Shown: positions 13,570 through 19,588 of the stretch, one piece after another
How positions within the stretch are numbered: position 1 is the stretch's first letter
Layout: each line of letters opens with the position of its first letter
From: an uncultured Collinsella sp.
GTDB taxonomy: Bacteria > Actinomycetota > Coriobacteriia > Coriobacteriales > Coriobacteriaceae
Direction of reading: 5' to 3'
DNA: 19,588 nt
Assembly: GCA_902489855.1 (NCBI GenBank)
Contig: CABUBS010000013.1
Coordinates: forward strand, 1-19,588
The notes under the pieces: model-generated
What the model was told of the DNA's origin: nothing
What the model saw: only the letters and a program-made list of their open reading frames with translations
Database searches by the model: none
Program-made: the position numbers and the translations under genes

Positions 13570-15897
13570 ATGGCGGATTCTCAGATCCATGTCGCGCTGG
13601 CGGGTAACCCCAACTGCGGCAAGACCACGCTTTTCAACCTGATTACCGGCGCCAACGGCTACGTTGGCAACTGGCCCGGCGTCACGGTTGAGAAAAAGGA
13701 AGCCAAGCTCCTAAGCGACAAGAACGTTACCATCACGGACCTCCCTGGCATCTACTCGCTTTCCCCCTACAGCCCCGAGGAGCAGTGCTCGCGCGATTAC
13801 CTCATGAGTGGCGAGCCCGATGTAGTCGTCCAGGTGGTCGACGCCACCAACCTCGAGCGTAACCTGTACCTGGCGCTTCAGGTTATCGAGACCGGCCTGC
13901 CCGTGGTCGTCGCCCTCAACATGGCCGACTTGGTCGAGAAGAACGGCGACAAGATCGACACGGACAAGCTCTCCAAGAAGCTCGGCTGCCCGGTTATGAT
14001 GATCTCGGCTCTTAAGAACAAGGGCATCAAGGAGCTTTTCGAGCAAGTCAAGAAGTCCGCTGCTTCTAAGGGCCAGGTGCCGGAGCACAAGTTCGATTCC
14101 TCCATCGAGGACGTTCTGGACCACATCGAGAACAATCTGCCGGCGAGCGTTCCCGCTAACAAGCGCCGCTACTACGCTGTCAAGCTGTTTGAGCGCGACG
14201 CGGACGCCTGCAAGCTCATCAACCTCACCAAGGAGAAGGCCGCTCGCGTAGAGCAGCTGGTCGCCCAGTGCGAGCAGGATTGCGATGACGACGCCGAGTC
14301 CATCATCACCGGTGAGCGCTACGGCGTGATCGCGCACATCATCGACGAGTGCCTCACCAAGGCCCCGGCCAAGATGAGCACCTCCGAGAAGATCGACCGC
14401 GTGGTTACCAACCGTATTCTGGGCCTGCCGATCTTTGTCGTCATCATGTTCTGCGTGTACTACATCGCCGTTTCTACCTTGGGCGGCACGGTGACCGACT
14501 TCACCAACGACCAGCTCTTTGGTACCGACGGTTGGTATGTGCTCGGCCAGGGCCGCGACGCTTACGATGAGGCTGTCGAGGCTGCGGGCGACAATGCCGA
14601 CTCGGTCGACCCGGCGCAGTACGGCCCCTATGTTCCGGGTATTACCACCATGGTCCACGACGCACTTGTGGCGGGTGGCACCGAGGACGGTGGCCTGGTC
14701 GATTCGCTCGTCTGTGACGGTATCGTCGGCGGCCTGGGCGCCATCTTCGGCTTTGTGCCGCAGATGTTCCTGCTTTTTGTGATGCTGTCCTTCCTGGAGG
14801 ACTGCGGCTACATGGCCCGCGTTGCCTTCATCATGGACCGCGTGTTCCGCCGCTTTGGCCTGTCCGGTAAGTCGTTCATCCCCATGCTCGTGTCTTCGGG
14901 CTGCGGCGTCCCCGGCGTCATGGCTACCAAGACCATCGAGAACGAGAAGGACCGCCGCATGACGGTCATGACTACCACGTTCATCCCCTGCGGCGCTAAG
15001 CTGCCGATCATCGCCCTGCTCATGGGTTCCATCATCGGCGATTCTTCTACCACCGCCGCGTGGATCAGCCCGCTTTTCTACTTCCTGGGCGTCTTTGCCG
15101 TCATCGCCTCGGGCCTCATGCTCAAGAAGACCAAGCTCTTCGCCGGCCGCCCGACGCCGTTTGTTATGGAGCTTCCTGCCTACCACTTCCCGGCGATCCG
15201 CTCTTGGGCGCTGCACGTGTGGGAGCGCTGCTGGGCCTTTATCAAGAAGGCCGGCACGGTCATCTTCGCGTCCACTGTCGTGGTTTGGTTCCTGTCCAAC
15301 TTTGGTAGCTACAACGGTTCCTTTGGCTTCCTGCCTGCGATGGACGGCATCCCCGAGGAGTTCATGGACTACTCCGTGCTCGCCATGCTGGGCAACCTGG
15401 TCGCTTGGATCTTCGCCCCGCTCGGCTTTAGCACCTGGCAGGCAACCGCACTGACCGTCTCTGGCCTCGTCGCCAAGGAGAACGTCGTCGCCACCGCCGG
15501 CTCGCTGCTGTCCGTCGCCGACGCGGGCGAGACCGACCCGAGCCTGTGGACCGCGTTTGCCGGCATGTTCCCCACCATGGGCGCTTGCGTTGCCTTCGGC
15601 GCCTTCAACCTGCTGTGCGCTCCTTGCTTTGCCGCCATTGGCACCATCCGCAACCAGATGGACTCTGGCAAGTGGACCGCGATTGCCATCGGCTACGAGT
15701 GCGCCTTCGCTTGGGTGATCGGCCTGTTCATCAACCAGTTCTACAACCTGCTTGTCCTTGGGCAGTTTGGTATCTGGACGGTTGTGGCCATTGTGCTGCT
15801 GGTTGCGATGCTCTTCCAGATTTTCCGACCCATGCCCAAGCATGCATGGACCGATGAGGACGAGACCAACACTGCTTCCGCCGCAGTTTCCGCTTAA
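13570..15897 (+). CDS. feoB: Ferrous iron transporter FeoB
   Basis: The 775-residue inner-membrane Fe(II) transporter has its cytosolic G-protein domain first: P-loop GNPNCGKT (12-19), switch I NWPGVTVE (34-41), DLPG (57-60), NMAD (117-120) and the G5 loop SALK. A helical GDI-like segment follows (about 170-275). The membrane part starts near residue 282 (LGLPIFVVIMFCVYYIAV) and includes the Gate motifs with conserved cysteines, SSGCGVPGVMATKT and FIPCGAKLPI. Between the first two membrane segments there is a long acidic loop (about 312-378), longer than in E. coli FeoB and probably extracytoplasmic. The ATG is preceded by AGAAGGA. It follows two feoA genes and precedes a FeoB-associated Cys-rich peptide, a complete Feo cluster. 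Confidence 0.97.
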   Translation: MADSQIHVALAGNPNCGKTTLFNLITGANGYVGNWPGVTVEKKEAKLLSDKNVTITDLPGIYSLSPYSPEEQCSRDYLMSGEPDVVVQVVDATNLERNLYLALQVIETGLPVVVALNMADLVEKNGDKIDTDKLSKKLGCPVMMISALKNKGIKELFEQVKKSAASKGQVPEHKFDSSIEDVLDHIENNLPASVPANKRRYYAVKLFERDADACKLINLTKEKAARVEQLVAQCEQDCDDDAESIITGERYGVIAHIIDECLTKAPAKMSTSEKIDRVVTNRILGLPIFVVIMFCVYYIAVSTLGGTVTDFTNDQLFGTDGWYVLGQGRDAYDEAVEAAGDNADSVDPAQYGPYVPGITTMVHDALVAGGTEDGGLVDSLVCDGIVGGLGAIFGFVPQMFLLFVMLSFLEDCGYMARVAFIMDRVFRRFGLSGKSFIPMLVSSGCGVPGVMATKTIENEKDRRMTVMTTTFIPCGAKLPIIALLMGSIIGDSSTTAAWISPLFYFLGVFAVIASGLMLKKTKLFAGRPTPFVMELPAYHFPAIRSWALHVWERCWAFIKKAGTVIFASTVVVWFLSNFGSYNGSFGFLPAMDGIPEEFMDYSVLAMLGNLVAWIFAPLGFSTWQATALTVSGLVAKENVVATAGSLLSVADAGETDPSLWTAFAGMFPTMGACVAFGAFNLLCAPCFAAIGTIRNQMDSGKWTAIAIGYECAFAWVIGLFINQFYNLLVLGQFGIWTVVAIVLLVAMLFQIFRPMPKHAWTDEDETNTASAAVSA

Positions 15898-15926
15898 GTC
15901 CGAATAAGGATTAACCCCTTTCCACG

Positions 15927-15959
15927 AGCCCGGGTGTCCCAGCGACACTCGGGCTTTTT
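15927..15959 (+). terminator. Terminator of feoB
   Basis: AGCCCGGGTGTC (15927-15938) pairs with GACACTCGGGCT (15944-15955), 12 bp with one G-U pair and a 5-base loop, followed by five T residues. Confidence 0.93.
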
Positions 15960-15995
15960 GGTGGGAGAGATGTGGCGTTTCCGCAGATAAAACCG

Positions 15996-16043
15996 ACCAA
16001 AACAAACCTGTCCCTTTTTGGTAGGTGGAGAATGGGGTAAAGT
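15996..16043 (+). promoter_or_regulatory. Possible promoter and small dyad before the FeoB-associated gene
   Basis: TTTTTG (16015-16020) and TAAAGT (16038-16043) are 17 bases apart. An inverted repeat ACCAAAA (15996-16002)/TTTTGGT (16016-16022) covers the -35. Together with the feoB terminator this suggests separate expression of the next gene. Confidence 0.35.
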
Positions 16044-16072
16044 AAGTGGTGGTTAACTAGAGGAGGCTTGCT

Positions 16073-16273
16073 ATGGCACCTATCGATATTGTTGTACTGG
16101 CTGTTATCGGCGTTGCGTTTGTCGCGGTATGCGTGCGCATCTACCGCAAGGGCACCTGCGCCGACTGCGCTCAGGGTGGCGTTTGTACGGGGCATTGCTC
16201 CAACAAAAAGACGTGCGCTGCACTTAAGGGCGTAGACAAAATCGCCGAAGACTTGGGCCGCGGTATCAAATAA
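16073..16273 (+). CDS. FeoB-associated Cys-rich membrane protein
   Basis: The 66-residue peptide has one N-terminal membrane segment (about residues 4-21, DIVVLAVIGVAFVAVCV), then a basic stretch RIYRKG and a cysteine cluster at 29, 32, 38, 42 and 48 (plus Cys20 in the membrane segment). This matches the FeoB-associated Cys-rich family often found directly after feoB. Its role is not established; a metal-handling or redox partner of FeoB is the usual suggestion. GAGGAGG precedes the ATG. It is separated from feoB by a strong terminator, so it may be transcribed on its own. Confidence 0.88.
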   Translation: MAPIDIVVLAVIGVAFVAVCVRIYRKGTCADCAQGGVCTGHCSNKKTCAALKGVDKIAEDLGRGIK

Positions 16274-16285
16274 GGCCTGACATCC

Positions 16286-16322
16286 AAACGCCCCGCGAGC
16301 ATCCGCTCGCGGGGCGTTTTTT
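16286..16322. terminator. Terminator between the Feo cluster and kdpE, possibly bidirectional
   Basis: AAACGCCCCGCGAGC (16286-16300) pairs perfectly with its complement (16305-16319) around a 4-base loop, followed by T residues on the plus strand and TTT on the minus strand. It lies between two convergent genes and can serve both, best on the plus strand. Confidence 0.93.
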
Positions 16323-16339
16323 CACTTTTGTGGGGTGGG

Positions 16340-17044
16340 CTAGAGACGCTGCATGCGGTACCCGACACCCATGTGCGTCTGAATCATCTTGGGGTGAGAG
16401 GGGTCTGCCTCGATCTTCTTGCGCAGGGTGCGCATGAACACGCGCAGACTCGCCAGATCGCTGTCCCAGCTCGTGCCCCATATCTCGCGGGTGATGAAGG
16501 TGTGGGTGAGCACCTTGTCGACGTTTTTCGCCAGAAGGACGAGCAATTTGTACTCGGTTGGGGTGAGCGAGAGCTCGCGTCCGTCTTTCGTAGCGTATCC
16601 CGCGGCGTAGTCGATATGCAGCGGACCGTTGTCGAACGTGCTCGCTTCTGTCGACTCGCTCGACGCCATCGAGGAGCGCCTCAAATTCGCACGGACGCGC
16701 GCGAGCAACTCATCCACAGAAAAGGGCTTGGTGAGGTAGTCGTCTGCCCCTGCGTCAAGTGCTGCAATCTTGTCGGAATCTTCGGCGCGCGCCGAAATGA
16801 CGATAATGGGGACTGCCGACCAGCTTCGGATCTTCGTGATGACCTCGATACCGTCAATGTCGGGAAGGCCGAGGTCGAGCATGATGAGGCTGGGGCCGTG
16901 CGACACCGCATCCATGATGGCGGCCTGGCCGTTGCAAACCTTGCTCACGACATAGCCGTGAAGGTCAAGCGCGGTCGAAACGAGGTTTTGAACGGTCAGG
17001 TCATCTTCGACCAAGAGGACGCGTGGCTTAGCGGCATTATTCAT
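16340..17044 (-). CDS. kdpE: KdpE, OmpR-type response regulator
   Basis: The 234-residue protein has a receiver domain with acidic pocket Glu13-Asp14-Asp15, phospho-acceptor Asp57 (MLDLGLPD) and the TKPF lysine, then a winged-helix OmpR/PhoB DNA-binding domain (SLTPTEYKLLVLLAKN, SLRVFMRTLRKKIE, HMGVGYRM). The C-terminal half is that of KdpE, which switches on kdpFABC potassium-pump genes. The ATG at 17044 overlaps the kdpD 3' end by 8 bases; a longer in-frame start at 17224 would lie deep inside kdpD and adds 60 residues with no receiver homology. The overlap supports translational coupling with kdpD. No kdpFABC genes are visible; they may be upstream of kdpD, beyond the window. Confidence 0.95.
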   Translation of the reverse strand: MNNAAKPRVLLVEDDLTVQNLVSTALDLHGYVVSKVCNGQAAIMDAVSHGPSLIMLDLGLPDIDGIEVITKIRSWSAVPIIVISARAEDSDKIAALDAGADDYLTKPFSVDELLARVRANLRRSSMASSESTEASTFDNGPLHIDYAAGYATKDGRELSLTPTEYKLLVLLAKNVDKVLTHTFITREIWGTSWDSDLASLRVFMRTLRKKIEADPSHPKMIQTHMGVGYRMQRL

Positions 17045-19588
17045 GAATCTCGATCTCCTCGGCAGGCAGGGTAAAACGGAAGACGGCCCCATGGGGGTGG
17101 TTGTCGCGAACTTCGATGACGCCGCCATGCGCCTCCACGATGGAGCGGCAGAGCGACAGCCCAAGGCCGATGCTTCGACGCGAATCCACGGGCCGCGTAT
17201 TGCTTGAGGTGAAGAAGCGCTCAAAGATATGAGGCTTGTCGCAGTCTGCTACACCCGGCCCATCGTCTGCGACGTCCACCACGATGAACTCACCCTCGCG
17301 ACGTGCGCTAATGGTGACAGTCGAGTCCTCGGGCGTGTATTTGAAGGCGTTCATGATGAGATTCGTAAGCACCTGCATGATGAGATGGACGTCGATGCGT
17401 ACCAGCAGGATGTCGTCAGTGTGCTCGATGGTGACGGCACGTCCATGCGATGCTTGGGCGACATGGCTGAGGGCGGCCTCGATGACCTCGTCGATGAGCT
17501 CGGATGTTAAGTTGAGGCGAATGGTGCCGTCCTCGACGCGTGTGATGGCGAGGAGGTTTTCCACGGTATCGATAAGCCAGAGGGAGTCGTCGTAGATGGC
17601 ATCGGCAAGATCGCAGCGTTGTTCGAGGCTGAGCTTCTCGTCGCTCTTCCGAAGGATTGCCGCAGATCCGGATATAGCCGTGAGGGGTGTCCTCAAATCG
17701 TGGCCGATGGAGCGCAAAAGGTTGGCGCGCAGCTGCTCGTTTTTCGCCAAAACCGCAGCCTCTTCGCGCTCTTGCGCCGCCCGGTCGCTTTCGAGCGCCA
17801 AGGCGCATTCGCCTACGATAGATAGGACGATCGAATGCTCGAAGGCTTCGATCTCGCGCCCCTCCAGGGCGATGCCGATGACACCGAATACCTTGTCGCC
17901 GGTGCGAACCGCGAGGTAGAGACAGCGCGCCTCAGGCAGGGTCCGCGTGCTTGCGCCCGCGCGCTTGTTGTTGGTGTAGGTCCAGGTTGCAACGGCGCGC
18001 TCGTAGTCGGTGAGCAGCGACGCGGATCGGTTTTCGGTGCCAGCGGACTCATAGAGCGCCTTGCCGAGCGTGCCGTGTTCGGCGGGGTAGAAGACCACGT
18101 CGAGTTTTAGCAGTTTGACGAGTTGGTTCATGGCGACGCGGGCGCACTCCTCCGCGCTATGGGCTTGCTGCAAGAGCTGGTTCGTTTCGAGGAGTACACG
18201 CGTTTTGAATGCGTTCTCGGCGGAGGTACGGGCGTTGTCGGCGATGCGCGCAGTTAACTCGCCGGCGACCATAGCGGTAGCGAACATGATGCCGAACGTG
18301 ACCAGATAGCTTCGGTCGTAGCTGGCAAGCGAAAACAGAGGCGTGACGAAGCAGAAGTTGTAAAGCACTACAGAGAGCACGCTCGATACGATCGTGCAGA
18401 TACGCCCCGTCGTGGTGACGGCGGTCAACAGGGCCGTGAGGATATAGAGGGATATGATGCTGGAATCGGCAAATCCCAGATGGCGAAAAGCCGTGCCGAT
18501 TGCCGTGGCGACAAGAGAGAGGGCCAGCGTGCGAAGTACGTTTCGGCTGCTGGGCGGCTGCAGGGAGAGCGCACGGCGGCGTCCTTTGGGCCGGGAGGGC
18601 GGAGTCGACTGGTCTGGAATGATGTAAATGTCGAGGTTCGGGGCGAATGTTATGAGCTGTTCTACGAGAGATTTGCGGCCGAAGAGGGTCTGACGGACGC
18701 TGCTGCGCTCGCCCGTGCGCCCCATGACGATCTTCGAAATACCCGACAGGCGCGCGAACTCGGAGATCTGAAACGCGACGTCGTCGCCATAGACGGTTTC
18801 CATATGTGCTCCGAGCTGCTCGGCTAGGGCGATATTGGCTGCAAGCTTGGCGCGCTCATCATCGCTCATGGCTTGCGTGCGCGGGCTCTCTACGAACAGG
18901 GCGACGAGCTCGCTGCGAAACGCTTTCGCCATGCGTGCGGCGGCACGGACGATGCGGGGATTGGTCGGCGCCGGGGAGACACAGACTAAGATACGCTCCT
19001 TGGTGTAGTAGTCACGGTTTCCCAGCACGCGTGCGGCGTCTGTGAGGTGGCCGGTGCGATCGGCGCAGCGGCGCAGCGCGATTTCTCGGAGTGCGGTGAG
19101 GTTCTCGACGGTAAAAAAATGCTGTTGCGCTCGGTCGGCTTGTGCGGGACGGTAGACGAGGCCGGCGCGAAGGCGCTCAAGTAGGTCTTCGGGCTCTATG
19201 TCGACGAGCTCGACCTGGTCGGCATCATCGAAGATACGGTCGGGGATTCGTTCGCTCACGACAACGCCGGTGATGGATGCAACCATGTCGTTTAGGCTCT
19301 CGATATGCTGAACGTTCACGGTTGTATAGACGTCGATGCCCGCATGTAGAAGTTCCTCGACGTCTTGATAGCGTTTGTCGTGGCGAGACCCCGGCGCATT
19401 CGTATGGGCGAGCTCGTCGACAAGGATGAGCTGAGGGGCGCGTTCGATAGCCGCATCTAGATCGAACTCGTTGAGCGTAATGCCGTTGTGTTCGATGAGT
19501 TTACAGGGCACGTTCTCAAGCCCTTGTGCAAGATGGGCAGTTGCCGGACGTTCGTGCGGCTCGATGTATCCCGCGACGACGTCGACAC
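17037..19588 (-). CDS. kdpD: KdpD, osmosensitive K+ channel histidine kinase (5' end outside the window)
   Basis: The visible 849 residues lack only the N-terminal roughly 55 residues, including the Walker A motif, which lie past the window edge. In order they show the KdpD N-terminal domain (VDVVAGYIEPHERPAT at the edge, LILVDELAHTNAPGSRH, YTTVNVQHIESLND), a universal-stress-protein-like domain (ERILVCVSPAPTNPRIVRAA), four membrane segments of the DUF4118 type, a GAF-like region, and the kinase core with the phospho-acceptor His in SIGHDLRTPLTA (codon 17700-17702), N-box NLIMNAFKYTP and G-box DDGPGVAD, then GLGLSLCRSIVEAHGG. KdpD senses low K+ or osmotic stress and phosphorylates KdpE. The frame stays open to the window end, so this is a boundary truncation, not a broken gene. 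Confidence 0.96.
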   Translation of the reverse strand, partial: VDVVAGYIEPHERPATAHLAQGLENVPCKLIEHNGITLNEFDLDAAIERAPQLILVDELAHTNAPGSRHDKRYQDVEELLHAGIDVYTTVNVQHIESLNDMVASITGVVVSERIPDRIFDDADQVELVDIEPEDLLERLRAGLVYRPAQADRAQQHFFTVENLTALREIALRRCADRTGHLTDAARVLGNRDYYTKERILVCVSPAPTNPRIVRAAARMAKAFRSELVALFVESPRTQAMSDDERAKLAANIALAEQLGAHMETVYGDDVAFQISEFARLSGISKIVMGRTGERSSVRQTLFGRKSLVEQLITFAPNLDIYIIPDQSTPPSRPKGRRRALSLQPPSSRNVLRTLALSLVATAIGTAFRHLGFADSSIISLYILTALLTAVTTTGRICTIVSSVLSVVLYNFCFVTPLFSLASYDRSYLVTFGIMFATAMVAGELTARIADNARTSAENAFKTRVLLETNQLLQQAHSAEECARVAMNQLVKLLKLDVVFYPAEHGTLGKALYESAGTENRSASLLTDYERAVATWTYTNNKRAGASTRTLPEARCLYLAVRTGDKVFGVIGIALEGREIEAFEHSIVLSIVGECALALESDRAAQEREEAAVLAKNEQLRANLLRSIGHDLRTPLTAISGSAAILRKSDEKLSLEQRCDLADAIYDDSLWLIDTVENLLAITRVEDGTIRLNLTSELIDEVIEAALSHVAQASHGRAVTIEHTDDILLVRIDVHLIMQVLTNLIMNAFKYTPEDSTVTISARREGEFIVVDVADDGPGVADCDKPHIFERFFTSSNTRPVDSRRSIGLGLSLCRSIVEAHGGVIEVRDNHPHGAVFRFTLPAEEIEIHE

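Noticed and set aside
13711..16005. A 764-codon open frame on the minus strand opposite feoB
   Set aside because: The product is rich in His, Arg, Asp and Gly without any recognisable domain, and it is the expected reverse reading of a GC-rich gene. feoB is complete on the plus strand.

Overview
The window looks like chromosomal DNA of a gut Actinobacterium of the class Coriobacteriia, most probably Collinsella or a close relative. This is inferred from GC-rich genes with strong C/G preference at third codon positions, well-formed AGGAG-type ribosome binding sites, an actinobacterial-looking gene mix (nickel-pincer lar genes, feoA-feoA-feoB plus a FeoB-associated Cys-rich peptide, an ebg-type beta-galactosidase) and AT-richer intergenic DNA full of hairpins. 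No database search was possible, so the taxon is a judgement. There is no phage, CRISPR array, rRNA or tRNA, and no transposase gene.

Layout. At 1-62 a terminator closes a gene outside the window. At 261-2507 (minus strand) lies a compact larB-larC-tetR operon for nickel-pincer nucleotide cofactor synthesis; the LarC protein stops after its N-terminal domain and the TetR gene starts two bases later. serB (minus) and aspS (plus) follow, diverging at 3258-3513. Between aspS and the lacI-type gene at 5607-6623 is a periodic array of long hairpins. The LacI-type regulator diverges from ebgA-ebgC (7000-10467), and the gap between them holds three copies of a CAACCGGTTG operator. An APC-family amino-acid permease follows (10621-12084). 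After an AT-rich 420-base gap containing a nested palindromic element comes a small HPr-like phosphocarrier (12506-12754), then an iron-uptake cluster feoA-feoA-feoB and a FeoB-associated peptide (12943-16273). Convergent to it is kdpE-kdpD (16340 to the window end, minus), a potassium-responsive two-component system; the 5' end of kdpD lies beyond the window.

How the genes work together. Most of the window is ordinary metabolism: LarB and LarC make the Ni cofactor of lactate-racemase-type enzymes; EbgA and EbgC hydrolyse lactose-like beta-galactosides under a local LacI-type repressor; FeoA/FeoB import Fe(II), probably under a metal-responsive repressor; KdpD/KdpE would control a Kdp K+ pump not seen here.

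Most unusual points: (1) a 62-base-period array of 15-bp hairpins with 14-nt loops whose arms differ between units but change in a paired, compensatory way; (2) a concentric palindromic element of about 210 bases upstream of the HPr gene; (3) an HPr with the His15 site intact but Asp in place of the regulatory Ser46; (4) a LarC lacking the C-terminal domain, with a TetR gene in its place; and (5) several long inverted repeats in the feo and lar control regions.
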